64,000 bases of DNA from Marinobacter daepoensis DSM 16072. Lineage in GTDB: Bacteria; Pseudomonadota; Gammaproteobacteria; Pseudomonadales; Oleiphilaceae. The notes under the pieces are model-generated. The model did no database searches, had not been told where the DNA came from, and saw nothing but the letters and a program-made list of their open reading frames with translations. Of this stretch, positions 52,673 to 62,387 are shown piece by piece. The position numbers were made by a program, and so were the translations under genes. How positions within the stretch are numbered: the first letter of the stretch is position 1; the number at the start of each line of letters is the position of its first letter. The stretch lies in assembly GCF_000421165.1 (NCBI RefSeq), contig NZ_ATWI01000009.1, positions 826,948 through 890,947 of the forward strand, written 5' to 3'.

Positions 52673-53356
52673 ATGTTCAAGTCCCGATTTACCGGGGTAA
52701 TTGCCGCTGCCCTCATGACACTGCCTGCGACGACCCTCGCCGGAGAAGTCAGCCTGAGCGGTGAAGGCAGTGTCCGCTATGAACCTGACAGTGCCAGACT
52801 TCAGTTCACCGCCCGTGCCGAACACTCCGACGCAAAGACTGCTTCCGAAACGGTCGGCAACGTAATGGCTGAATGGCGTAAGGCCATCGGCACGTATCGG
52901 TCTGAGCTCAACGACTACTCAGACGCCGACCTGAGCGTCTATACCCGCATGATTCCGACACAGGAGAAAGATCAGGACCCGAAACAGATGTCTGTCGCCA
53001 GCCAAACCGTCAGCTTCTCTATTTCAGATCTCTCCTTGCTGAACCCTCTGATCGAGAAAGCCAATGGCCTGGGGCTCCAGTATCATCTGGGCAGCCATCA
53101 GTTTTTCCACTCCGATGAGCAAGGCATGGAGCGCGAAGCTCTGGCACGAGCGATTGCTGATGCAAAAAGCCGGTGTGAATTTGTCGCACAGCAACTGGAC
53201 CAGCAATGCGGGGAGGTAGTGACTCTGAACATTAACGGAGGTCATCGCCCCGTCCCCATGATGAGAGCAGAAGCCAAAATGGTCGGTGACGCGGTTTCCA
53301 GTGTCGGCCCAAGAGAAGTCAGCGCCAGTGTCCATGCCACCTTTGAACTGGACTGA
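52673..53356 (+). CDS. SIMPL domain periplasmic protein
   Basis: 227 residues with a Sec signal peptide (MFKSRFTGVIAAALMTLPATTLA, cleavage likely before GEVSL). The mature part is a SIMPL/DUF541 domain (VSLSGEGSVRYEPDSARLQFTA to VSASVHATFELD). The ATG at 52673 has AGGAGAAGG just ahead. It is probably the third gene of the amidoligase operon, but it is exported while the other two are cytoplasmic. Function unknown. Confidence 0.85.
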   Translation: MFKSRFTGVIAAALMTLPATTLAGEVSLSGEGSVRYEPDSARLQFTARAEHSDAKTASETVGNVMAEWRKAIGTYRSELNDYSDADLSVYTRMIPTQEKDQDPKQMSVASQTVSFSISDLSLLNPLIEKANGLGLQYHLGSHQFFHSDEQGMEREALARAIADAKSRCEFVAQQLDQQCGEVVTLNINGGHRPVPMMRAEAKMVGDAVSSVGPREVSASVHATFELD

Positions 53357-53365
53357 ACACAGACG

Positions 53366-56300
53366 TCAGAAGTTTCGGGTGTAGAAAATATCCAGCGAGG
53401 CCGCCAGTCCACTGGCGGCCTCCAGATAAAAGTAACGCCCAAGATCGTAACGTAACGCCACCGTCGTGATGGGCTCGAATATGCCCACGCCATATCGCAG
53501 GCTCAGATCTTCAGTGATATAGCCACTCGCCACCACCGAGGCCTGGTCACCCGATCCCTCAGCCTCCAGAGTCAGGTTGCGGATCCCCAGCTCATTACCA
53601 ATGCCCTGGGTGATTTTGCTCGCCTGAGTGAGACCCAGCGACAACGCTGCCTGGCTCATCTGGCCATCGTCACCCTGCCCTCTGGGAGCGCGCCCGAGAA
53701 TGACGTAGGACAAAGCCTCGCTCTGGGGCATGGCGGGTTCAGAAAAAACCTCGGTCTCAGGCGCCTCGGCGGGGCCGGTAAGCCGGATACCGGCAACCAC
53801 CGTATCCACTTCCCTGATCGCCTCAATATCGAGGTAAGGACTGGTCAGCGCCCCGACAAAGAGTATCCGCGCCTTGCGAAGCTCCAGCTCCTGACCAAAA
53901 GCCTCATACCGGCCATCCACCAATTGCAGTGTGCCTCGCGTGTCCATGTTGTTGCCAACCCGCAACGTACCCTCCAGATCGCCCGTAACACCAAACGCGT
54001 CAAAAGACACCCTATCCTCACCAACGACAACCGTCACATCCATCAACATTGAGCGAATGGCTGGCTCTTCGCGCTCAACACCGACAATCACCTCATCTTC
54101 AGAAACCGACACGGCCGACGGTGGCACATTCTGGACTTCAATTTCCCCTCTAGGCACGTTCACCTGGCCCGCAACCGACAATTCCCCTTCTCTAAATGAA
54201 ATATCGAGGTCCGGGCCGACTTCCAGGCGTGCAAAGGGCTCCAGGGTCACCGGCAGCCTGTCTCCTTTAAGGTTGATCATAAGGTTAGGCGTTTGCGCCC
54301 ACTCCAATGACCCGGACACCTCCCCCTGACTGCGATCATTGCTGTGCCAGCGCCCACTGACGTCTGCGGCCTGGCCCCGGAATTCCAGCACAACCAGCAA
54401 ATCTTCAAGAGGCAGAGGCAGACCTGGATCAAACACCCGTCCGTCGGTCAGCACCAGCTCGCCCGTAACCTCCGGCCTGAGCAGCGGGCCGGACAAGGCA
54501 CCCTTCCCATTAACCTGCCCCTGAACATCTTCAATACCTGTAAAAGCCGACAGGAACGCCAGGTTCAGATCCTCCAGACTGAACGCACCTTCTATCGGCC
54601 GGTCTGGCGACAGGGGATCAACCGCGAGATCCAGATTCAGAGTTCCCAGCTCCGGACCACTGAAATCAACCCCGATATCCGCCACCTCGGGCTTCAGGGT
54701 AGCTTCGAGGACCAAGTGGTCATGCTGGATGGATTCCCACTCGTCCAACACCAGAAAACGGAAGGCTCCTGCCCCTGCATCCACCCTGAGACGGCCATTC
54801 GGCCCGGCATCGGTCAGTTCAAGGGCGATGTCAGCATCGATAGAGGACTGCCACTGAACGGTCTCCGGAAATGCCGGGCTGAACGCTGCAGCCGGGAAGC
54901 CTCGTACTTCATATGCAAGACGTGGTGCAGGCCACAAACGCTGATCTTCGGCGCACACAGAGCTTTCCTGCCAGAGCCAGCAGTGACGACCAAGGCTCAA
55001 CGTGCTGTCGATGTAGTTCAGATCAGCCTTGCTATCAAGGCGCCAGGTCTGGCCGGGCTCCATCACCACAATCTCACCCCGGCTGATCTCACCACGCCAC
55101 TCCTGCCACTGCTCCCCCAGCCCACCAGCAAATTCCAGTAGCACCGAAGCTTCCGGATGATCCGCCTCAACCCGTAGAACATGACGCGCCTGATCGCCAT
55201 CCAGCGTTGCCTGCACCCGATCCAGCTTCTGGCCAGCCAGGCTCAGTTCATTGCCGTCGAGTTCAAGTGCAACGGTACCTGAAGGGCCAAGGCGGGCCTG
55301 GAGCTGCCCTTTTCTCACACGAACCTTATCTTGCCAGGCGAAATTATCCACACTCAGCGATGAGCTACCTTCCGGTGCTCCCGGCGATCCAGACAGGCGA
55401 ACCCTGCCTTTGGCGACGCCAGCAAGACCGTTCATCAGCTGCTCGGGCCGGGATAAATCAAGAAAAAGATCGGCCAGCAGGGTTTCACCGTAACGACCCT
55501 CTCCCCCGACGGTATTCTCACCTACCCTCACAGAAAAATCGGTCAGCGCCCAGTGCTCGTCTTCGGTCGTCAGCTCTCCCTTTGCCACGACCTTCTGTTG
55601 CCGCCACTGGCCACTCAGGTCTACGTTGGCAGATAATTCAGGTAAACCGGAGGGGCGCATCTGTCCCTCAGTAACGACCTGCCCGTTCAGACTGCCCTCC
55701 AGCATGGGCAGCCAGTAACCTGGATTGAACTGATCAAGTTCAAGTCTGGCATTCCAGGCCAGTGGCCCCGCAAAACCGAGTTCCCCGTCACCGCTGAGTG
55801 AGCCTGCTCCGGTACTGACATCCAGATGACGGACGGTGACCGATGCCAGGTCGCCCTCGAGGCTGGTCCACAGCTCAGCCTCCCCAAGCGGCCCTGTCAC
55901 CGAGGCTTCCAACTCCGCCTGATACTCATGGGCCTGATACTGAAGTTCACCTTCCAACCGATTCAGATCAACCGGGGGTCGATCCAGCTCTGGGAGCAAT
56001 CCATACCACGGAAACCGATCCATCATCAGCTGAGCTTCAGCCGTAATATCACCAGCCCACACAACACTGCCATTTGCCTCGAATCGACCCTCAGGGACGC
56101 CCTCCTGACCGGGCGAAACCATGGAGAGCGCCACGCCTGACGCGCCCTTCGGTGTCAGTAAACCTTCAACGGATGCACTGACGGGCCCCGTTGTAGCAGG
56201 AACGGTTGCCTCAGTCCGGGCACGGAAACCTCCGGCCAGAGAACCTGCAAGCTCCAGCCGCCAGTCTTTCAGCATCAAGGTTTCAGGCAGCGTCTCATCA

Positions 56301-57127
56301 GGGCGAAATGCGTCCGACGTCAGTGTCAGGCGGGCCGGAAGATCAGCGGAAAGCGGTTCAGCCCGCCCTTCAAACAAGGCCGTAAGATACCCCGAACTGG
56401 TACCTGAAACACGCAGCTCTCGTACGCTCCCCGAGAGGTCCAGGCCGATCCGCCACTCGTCCCCACCGGGTGGTGGGAGTTTTGCGTTCACGGTGAGGTT
56501 AAGAGGCCAGTCGCCACGCATGACGGTTCGCCCTTTCGCGCTGATCACGATATCGTCGCGCTGGAAGAGCACTTCCTCAAGGTCGACGGTAGCTCCGGAG
56601 AGCCTGGCCTGGAGTTCAAGGCGATTCCAGACAGTCTCATCGTTCACGCTCAGCTGCCCCAACTGAACGTTCCGGATCCTGACGGCCAATGGCAAACTGA
56701 AGGTCGGCAGGTGAATATCGGTTCGAGGCGCGTCCTCCCCACCGTCGGCGTTCTGTACCACAACGGCCACGCTGTCTGCTTTCAACGTATCCAGGCAAAC
56801 GGTCAACTCCAGCAGACAGCCCGGAGACCAGTCAAGTTCAGGCTTTTCAACCCGAACGCGAACCCCGTAGCCCTGCCACGACAATTCGTCAGCCTGCCAG
56901 GCCCCCAACATCGACCCTTGTGCATCATGAGTCTGCAACCCGGGGATCTGATCAATAACCCAGGCTGTCCCGGTCTCCGACCGGAGCACAAGCAACGCTG
57001 CGAGCAACAACACCAGCGGCACCAGCACCACGACCAACACGATGATCAGTGGCCAGAACCACCAGGGCCTGTGGCGCCGGCGCCTGGCTTCAGGTGCCGG
57101 GTTCTCCTGCCGATGCTCGTCGGTCAA
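53366..57127 (-). CDS. tamB: Translocation and assembly module inner-membrane protein TamB
   Basis: About 1,253 residues. One N-terminal membrane helix (FWPLIIVLVVVLVPLVLLLAALLVL) precedes a long periplasmic beta-rich AsmA-like rod. The C-terminal DUF490 domain includes LTSPYLDIEAIREVDTVVAGIRLTGPAEAPETEVFSEPAMPQSEALSYVILGR. It bridges to TamA and takes part in autotransporter assembly and phospholipid transport. No suitable ATG exists near the start. I use TTG 57127, which overlaps the tamA stop (TTGA) and has GGGG about nine bases ahead; TTG 57160 is the alternative. Confidence 0.93.
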   Translation of the reverse strand: MTDEHRQENPAPEARRRRHRPWWFWPLIIVLVVVLVPLVLLLAALLVLRSETGTAWVIDQIPGLQTHDAQGSMLGAWQADELSWQGYGVRVRVEKPELDWSPGCLLELTVCLDTLKADSVAVVVQNADGGEDAPRTDIHLPTFSLPLAVRIRNVQLGQLSVNDETVWNRLELQARLSGATVDLEEVLFQRDDIVISAKGRTVMRGDWPLNLTVNAKLPPPGGDEWRIGLDLSGSVRELRVSGTSSGYLTALFEGRAEPLSADLPARLTLTSDAFRPDETLPETLMLKDWRLELAGSLAGGFRARTEATVPATTGPVSASVEGLLTPKGASGVALSMVSPGQEGVPEGRFEANGSVVWAGDITAEAQLMMDRFPWYGLLPELDRPPVDLNRLEGELQYQAHEYQAELEASVTGPLGEAELWTSLEGDLASVTVRHLDVSTGAGSLSGDGELGFAGPLAWNARLELDQFNPGYWLPMLEGSLNGQVVTEGQMRPSGLPELSANVDLSGQWRQQKVVAKGELTTEDEHWALTDFSVRVGENTVGGEGRYGETLLADLFLDLSRPEQLMNGLAGVAKGRVRLSGSPGAPEGSSSLSVDNFAWQDKVRVRKGQLQARLGPSGTVALELDGNELSLAGQKLDRVQATLDGDQARHVLRVEADHPEASVLLEFAGGLGEQWQEWRGEISRGEIVVMEPGQTWRLDSKADLNYIDSTLSLGRHCWLWQESSVCAEDQRLWPAPRLAYEVRGFPAAAFSPAFPETVQWQSSIDADIALELTDAGPNGRLRVDAGAGAFRFLVLDEWESIQHDHLVLEATLKPEVADIGVDFSGPELGTLNLDLAVDPLSPDRPIEGAFSLEDLNLAFLSAFTGIEDVQGQVNGKGALSGPLLRPEVTGELVLTDGRVFDPGLPLPLEDLLVVLEFRGQAADVSGRWHSNDRSQGEVSGSLEWAQTPNLMINLKGDRLPVTLEPFARLEVGPDLDISFREGELSVAGQVNVPRGEIEVQNVPPSAVSVSEDEVIVGVEREEPAIRSMLMDVTVVVGEDRVSFDAFGVTGDLEGTLRVGNNMDTRGTLQLVDGRYEAFGQELELRKARILFVGALTSPYLDIEAIREVDTVVAGIRLTGPAEAPETEVFSEPAMPQSEALSYVILGRAPRGQGDDGQMSQAALSLGLTQASKITQGIGNELGIRNLTLEAEGSGDQASVVASGYITEDLSLRYGVGIFEPITTVALRYDLGRYFYLEAASGLAASLDIFYTRNF

Positions 57128-58875
57128 AGTTCGGGCCCCATGGAAAAGTGAATACGCCAACCGCCATCCAGTTCGTCGTTCAGGCCTTTGGCAACATCAA
57201 GACGCAATGGCCCTACCGGGCTGACCCAGCGAATGCCCATCCCGACACCCGTAGCCAGTGGGTCAAAGACATTGTTCACAGCGTTACCCTCATCCACAAA
57301 CGCGGCCAATCGCCAGTTTCTGGCAAATTCGTACTGGTACTCGGCACTCCCGACGATCAGATACCGGCCACCAATCGCAACGCCATCACTGTCTTCCGGC
57401 GACAGGGTTTCATAGCCATAGCCGCGCACACTCTGATCGCCCCCGGCGAAGAATCGCAATGACGGCGGCACGTCAGAAAAACTGTTGGTGGCCACCCCTC
57501 CAAAATTAAAGCGGGCCAGGAACCGATGATTATCCGCCAGGGTGTACAGGCCCTTGGCCAGAAAGTTGATATGAAGAATATCGGCGTCGGAGAGTAACGC
57601 CCGATGGGCGCCGGTCACGTCCAGTTGGAGACGAAACCCCTGAGACGGGTCCAGCGGCGAGTTCGCCCTCAGCTTGGAATAACTGACGCCAGGTAACAGA
57701 AGGCTTGAGGTACCACGTTCCTCGTCACCAATACGGTAACGCTCCCCCTCCCAGCGCATTGACAGCACCTGCATCCAGCCACTATCCAGCTGGTGGTTCC
57801 ACTGCTGCCCTAACGTCAGCCTTTCCGACTCAACATCTTCGATATGTTCACGCTGATAGCCGGTTCCAAGCCGGATCGAGTCGGTCATCGGAGGGTCAAG
57901 CGGCAATTCATACCAGCCACTGATGCTCTGGCGCAACTCGGACAATTCGGTATCGGCCCCCCGCTTGTACCCCTTGGCATTAATGTAGTGCTCTCGCCAA
58001 TTACCCCGAAAACGCGGGCCCACATCGGTCGAGAAACCAACACCGGCGGATACTGAGCGGGGCGGCCGGGGCGTGAGACCAATATCCACAGGGATCACCC
58101 GGTCTTCGGCCTTGGTCGGAGAGACATCGACATCAACTCCTGAAAAGTAGCCACTGTTCGACAGATCCTGATTCAGGCGCGCCACCTTGTCGGCATGAAA
58201 CGGTTCGCCAGGTTCGATGGTCACGAACTGACGTAACAGGGTTTCATCGAATCCATGGCCATCAAGGAAGGTTACCTCTCCCAGCCGGTAGCGCTCCCCC
58301 GTCTCGTACTCTAGCTGGATATCTGCAGCCAGGGCTTCCGGGTCGACCGCCAGCTGCCGCTCAAGGTATTGCCCATCGAAATAACCTGAGCGGCCAGCCC
58401 GATTCTGGATTGCACGTCGCAGGGCGTCATATTCTCCATGGTGCAACACATCCCCCGCCCGCGGACGTTCGGGCAACCCGGAGACCAGGGACGGATCTCT
58501 GGCTCCCGGCCCCCGCACGTCGACACGCCGGGACCGAATACGGACAGGTTCGCCCGGAGAGACGGTCAACCGCAATTCTGCCGGCTCTTCTTCCTGTTCG
58601 TAGACTTGCCAACGAACCACCGGGTTGTAATAGCCAAGCGCTCGCACCGCTTCTTTCACTTGCGCCACCGCACTCGATGCATACCGTCGCAGGCCATCGG
58701 CCGTGCGGCCCTCAACCTCCCCCAGAAGGATTTCGGCATTCTCCTGCAGTTCGTCGAAGTCACCCTCAACTTCCACACGGACCTGGTTGGCAAACACAGC
58801 ATGCGTCGGTGCCAGGAACAGCAGGGCCGCAATCAGATTACGCGCCGTCGGCCTTTGTATCCATGGTAGTCGCAT
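57124..58875 (-). CDS. tamA: Translocation and assembly module outer-membrane protein TamA
   Basis: 583-residue Omp85-family protein. The signal peptide ends near THAVFA. Three POTRA domains fill about residues 30-230, and the rest is a 16-stranded barrel. FFAGGDQSVRGYGYETLSP has the loop-6 VRGY motif, and the last strand ends in GWRIHFSMGPEL. ATG 58875 (MRLPWIQRPTARNL) is chosen because it gives a proper signal peptide; the frame is open upstream. It is coupled to tamB. Confidence 0.94.
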   Translation of the reverse strand: MRLPWIQRPTARNLIAALLFLAPTHAVFANQVRVEVEGDFDELQENAEILLGEVEGRTADGLRRYASSAVAQVKEAVRALGYYNPVVRWQVYEQEEEPAELRLTVSPGEPVRIRSRRVDVRGPGARDPSLVSGLPERPRAGDVLHHGEYDALRRAIQNRAGRSGYFDGQYLERQLAVDPEALAADIQLEYETGERYRLGEVTFLDGHGFDETLLRQFVTIEPGEPFHADKVARLNQDLSNSGYFSGVDVDVSPTKAEDRVIPVDIGLTPRPPRSVSAGVGFSTDVGPRFRGNWREHYINAKGYKRGADTELSELRQSISGWYELPLDPPMTDSIRLGTGYQREHIEDVESERLTLGQQWNHQLDSGWMQVLSMRWEGERYRIGDEERGTSSLLLPGVSYSKLRANSPLDPSQGFRLQLDVTGAHRALLSDADILHINFLAKGLYTLADNHRFLARFNFGGVATNSFSDVPPSLRFFAGGDQSVRGYGYETLSPEDSDGVAIGGRYLIVGSAEYQYEFARNWRLAAFVDEGNAVNNVFDPLATGVGMGIRWVSPVGPLRLDVAKGLNDELDGGWRIHFSMGPEL

Positions 58876-59086
58876 CAATGAAAGTCTGTCCTGACCCGAT
58901 AAGTGTGTGGTCCTTGTCACAGGGACGGAGAGTTTACCCGCAAGCTCCCTGGCTATCCATGCCCATCCCCGGGCCACGGCTCTCCCCCGGAGTGTTGCCC
59001 TCATCATCGCACTCCACTGCCTCGAACCAACCGAGAAAATGCGCTAATCTGTCAGTCACTTATAGCACCCACTACAGGCCCGACGG

Positions 59087-60094
59087 ATGCTTCGAATAAA
59101 CCGTGAAAACCTCAAGTCCAGCCACCAGCTGATCTGGTTTGTCATCGACTTTGTCATGCTGGGCCTCCTGATCGTCAATCTCACGTTCATTATCTGGGAC
59201 TCTATCTACAATTTCATCGCGGTTCAGAACCTGCTTCGGGACTATGTACCGGCGCTCCAGTCTGCCTATCACCCCATTCATGAACGCTTCATTTTCTACG
59301 ACATCCTTTTTGTTGCCGTTTTCCTGACCGAGTTTGTGGTTCGCTGGGCCTATTCCATCAAGGCAAAGATCTATGACCGCTGGTACTTCTATCCGTTCAT
59401 CCACTGGTACGACCTGGTTGGCTGCATTCCGGTTGGCAGCCTGCGCTTTCTGAGGATTCTTCGCGTTATCTCGATTATCTACCGATTGCACCAATACAAA
59501 ATCATCGATTTCACAGACACCAGATTATTCCGGTTTGTGAACTTTTACTACGACGCATTCATGGAAGAGTTATCGGACCGAATCGTCCTGAAAGTCCTGA
59601 GCGGAGTTCAGGAAGAAGTCCGGAAAGGATCACCCCTGTTTGACCGAATCCAGCACGACATCCTGTTTCCCCGTCGGGAAATGCTGTCCGACTGGTTATC
59701 CGGCCGGGTTGCGATGGCAGCCCGGGAAGGATACGTGCCCAACCGGGGCGCCCTCAGAGCCTATCTTGAAAACCGGGTGGATCAGGCTCTGAAGCAGAAC
59801 CACGAGCTTTCACGCCTGAAATACCTGCCCGTCGTCGGGCCGACGATACAGGACACGCTGGAGAACGCGGTAGGGGACATTGTGGCAAATGTTGTACACC
59901 AGGTTCTGGAAGACCTGGCCTCCACCACTAACCACGCGTTTATTGAGGATATCGTGAACGTTTTTCTGCCGGACAGAGGGCACGCACCGTCGGAGCCGGA
60001 GGAAAATGAAGCGCTGATCCGCCTGATTCTTGAAATCGTTGACGCGATCAAGGCTCAGGTCAAAGTCAAACGTTGGCGGGAAGAACTCCCCTGA
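59087..60094 (+). CDS. Membrane protein with voltage-sensor-like domain, no pore
   Basis: 335 residues. Four membrane segments lie in the first 140: about 15-41, 67-90, 98-116 and 117-135. The second has TEFVVRW with Glu82 and Arg86. The third has the acidic HWYDLVG (Asp109). The fourth, GSLRFLRILRVISIIYRLHQ, has Arg at 120, 123 and 126 and again at 133. This spacing is that of an S4 voltage sensor. No S5-S6 pore follows. The remaining 195 residues are soluble, helical and unrecognised. It is divergent from tamA and convergent with aroK. Similar proteins are often labelled ion transporter; function unknown. Confidence 0.7.
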   Translation: MLRINRENLKSSHQLIWFVIDFVMLGLLIVNLTFIIWDSIYNFIAVQNLLRDYVPALQSAYHPIHERFIFYDILFVAVFLTEFVVRWAYSIKAKIYDRWYFYPFIHWYDLVGCIPVGSLRFLRILRVISIIYRLHQYKIIDFTDTRLFRFVNFYYDAFMEELSDRIVLKVLSGVQEEVRKGSPLFDRIQHDILFPRREMLSDWLSGRVAMAAREGYVPNRGALRAYLENRVDQALKQNHELSRLKYLPVVGPTIQDTLENAVGDIVANVVHQVLEDLASTTNHAFIEDIVNVFLPDRGHAPSEPEENEALIRLILEIVDAIKAQVKVKRWREELP

Positions 60095-60107
60095 CCCGCA
60101 AGGGCGC

Positions 60108-60623
60108 TCAGACGCGAAGACCGTCAATCACCAACTGACAGACCGCCTCCTGCGTTAATCCCTGGCCAGGAACGGTCAGGTCCGCGTATCGGGAATAGAG
60201 TGCAAACCGTTCGTCATAGAGCGCCTCCAACGACTGCCCGGGGCGCCGGGAAATACCCCGAAGACTGTAATCCCCGATGCGCTCCCGAACGACACTCAAC
60301 GGGATATCAAGAAAGACAACCGTGCCGGCCTGCCTGAGGTGATCCATGGCACGTTCACTGTACACGGCGCTGCCGCCCGTACTGATCACATCTCCACTTC
60401 CCTGCAACTCCAGTAGCACACGCTCCTCAACCTGCCGCAACGCCAGATAACCGTCCTGGTCCACGATCTCCTGCAGGGTGCGCCCCTCGGCCTGCTGTAT
60501 CAGCAGGTCTGTATCGATAAAGCCCAGCCCCAGCCTCTTGGCGACGAGCACTCCGACGGTGCTTTTGCCACTGCCTGGCATGCCAATAAACACAAGATTA
60601 CGAGACGCAGAGTACGCAGGCAT
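60108..60623 (-). CDS. aroK: Shikimate kinase
   Basis: 171-residue kinase for the fifth step of the shikimate pathway. Walker A is IGMPGSGKSTVG; the shikimate-binding Asp is in FIDTDLLIQ; the lid includes ISRRPGQSLEALYDERFALYSRYADLTV. The usual GGG shikimate loop reads STGGSAVY, with Ser as third residue. It stands alone rather than beside aroB, so it may be a second or specialised copy. Identification to family is firm, the exact substrate less so. Confidence 0.82.
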   Translation of the reverse strand: MPAYSASRNLVFIGMPGSGKSTVGVLVAKRLGLGFIDTDLLIQQAEGRTLQEIVDQDGYLALRQVEERVLLELQGSGDVISTGGSAVYSERAMDHLRQAGTVVFLDIPLSVVRERIGDYSLRGISRRPGQSLEALYDERFALYSRYADLTVPGQGLTQEAVCQLVIDGLRV

Positions 60624-60654
60624 CCGCAGATTCCCTTTGCTTGTCTGGAAAACA

Positions 60655-60692
60655 AAAAAGGCAGGTCAGTAACAATAACTGACCTGCCTTTT
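60655..60692. terminator. Rho-independent terminator after tRNA-fMet
   Basis: AAAAGGCAGGTCAGT and ACTGACCTGCCTTTT form a 15-base perfect stem with a seven-base loop. On the minus strand the stem runs into TTTTTTGTTTT. It lies eight bases after the tRNA CCA end. Confidence 0.9.
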
Positions 60693-60699
60693 CTGGTAT

Positions 60700-60776
<77 letters not shown>

Positions 60777-60876
60777 TCAAACTGGCTGATGACCGGGTTA
60801 ACCCGATCAACGTGGCGCGAATACTATAGCGCTGAGCGCTCGCTGTCAAAGAAGATTTCGGTTATTACGTATAATC

Positions 60877-62196
60877 CTATCGCTCCAGGATCGCAGTCAC
60901 TCCCTGCCCCCCGGCAGCACAAATCGAGATCAGGCCGCGACCACCGCCTTTTTCTTCCAGCAACTTAGCCAGCGTCGCGACTATACGCCCTCCCGTGGCC
61001 GCAAACGGATGCCCGGTAGCCAGGCTAGACCCCTTCACATTCAATCTGGCCCGATCGATACTCCCCAGCGGCTTATCCAACCCAAGACGCTCCTTGCAAA
61101 ATCCAGGGTCCTCCCAGGCTTTCAGAGTAGAGAGCACCTGTGCCGCGAAGGCCTCGTGAATCTCATAGAAGTCGAAATCCTGCAAACTCAGGCCAGCCCT
61201 GTCCAGCATACGCGGCACAGCATAAGCCGGAGCCATCAACAACCCTTCTTTCTTGTCCACAAAATCCACAGCCGCCACCTCGGAGAACGTCAGCCAGGCC
61301 TTCACCTCCAGGTTGTTGGCTTTCGCCCACGCTTCGCTGGCCAGCAGCACGGCAGACGCCCCGTCGGTCAGGGCCGTGCTGTTGGCAGCAGTCATCGTGC
61401 CATTCTCACGATCAAAGCAAGGCTTGAGGGAGGCCAGCTTTTCCAGCGACGTATCCGGACGCAGGATGTTGTCTTTATCCAGCCCTGCCATCGGGGTCAC
61501 GAGGTCATCAAAGAACCCTTCATCGTAGGCAGCAGCCAACTTCTGATGACTTTCCAACGCCAGGCGATCCTGATCTTCCCTGGCAATGCGCCACTCTCTG
61601 GCTGTCACCTGACAGTGATCCCCCATGGACATTCCGGTGCGGGGCTCGCCATTCTCCGGAATTTCCGGCATCAGATGCCCCGGACGGAATCGGCCGAGAA
61701 CCTTCAGTCGCTCACCGGTGGTTTTGGCTCTGTTGAGATCCAGCAGGATCTCCCGCAACCCTTCGCCAACCCCGATCGGGGCATCTGAAGTCGTGTCCGT
61801 GCCGCCGGCAATGCCGCACTCAATCTGCCCCAGCGCAATCTTGTTGGCCACCAGGATGGCAGCTTCCAACCCGGTACCACAGGCCTGCTGAATGTCGTAA
61901 GCCGGCGTTTCCGGCGCCAGCCCGCAACTGAGTACTGCCTCGCGAGTCAGATTAAAGTCTCTGGAGTGCTTGATTACCGCGCCGGCAACCACATCTCCCA
62001 TTCTCATACCCTGCAAACCAAAACGATCCACCAGCCCCCGCAACGCGGATGTCAGCAATTCCTGATTGCTGATCTTGCTATAGGCCGTGTTTGAGCGAGC
62101 AAACGGAATTCGGTTACCACCAATGATCGCCACCCGCCGTATTCCCTGGCTGGTCGCGCTTTTTCCGGGCGCCGTGCTTTTCTTTGCCTGTGCCAT
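60877..62196 (-). CDS. Acetyl-CoA acetyltransferase / 3-ketoacyl-CoA thiolase
   Basis: 439-residue thiolase of the FadI type. The acyl-accepting Cys106 is in DIQQACGTGLEAA. The catalytic His is in SSLATGHPFAATGGR and the second Cys in ISICAAGGQGVTAIL near the C-terminus. An Ala/Lys-rich N-terminal extension (about 18 residues) precedes the fold. It is divergent from the large FabG gene, with 191 bases between. The pair probably works on beta-oxidation intermediates or on 3-ketoacyl reduction, but chain-length preference cannot be read from sequence. Confidence 0.9.
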   Translation of the reverse strand: MAQAKKSTAPGKSATSQGIRRVAIIGGNRIPFARSNTAYSKISNQELLTSALRGLVDRFGLQGMRMGDVVAGAVIKHSRDFNLTREAVLSCGLAPETPAYDIQQACGTGLEAAILVANKIALGQIECGIAGGTDTTSDAPIGVGEGLREILLDLNRAKTTGERLKVLGRFRPGHLMPEIPENGEPRTGMSMGDHCQVTAREWRIAREDQDRLALESHQKLAAAYDEGFFDDLVTPMAGLDKDNILRPDTSLEKLASLKPCFDRENGTMTAANSTALTDGASAVLLASEAWAKANNLEVKAWLTFSEVAAVDFVDKKEGLLMAPAYAVPRMLDRAGLSLQDFDFYEIHEAFAAQVLSTLKAWEDPGFCKERLGLDKPLGSIDRARLNVKGSSLATGHPFAATGGRIVATLAKLLEEKGGGRGLISICAAGGQGVTAILER

Positions 62197-62387
62197 CGCC
62201 GTGCTTCCTTGTAAGTGAGAGTATGAAGTGTCGGTTATCCAACACGGTTGCAGAGTCTAGCGCCTGACCGCGCCGTCTCATTGGCAAGTCTGACAAGGCA
62301 CTACCGGCATTGAGTCAATACAATAGCTGGAAGATTCCTTACCCTTTAGGCTAATTTGCAATCAATCGCGAACACAAGGAAGAACCT

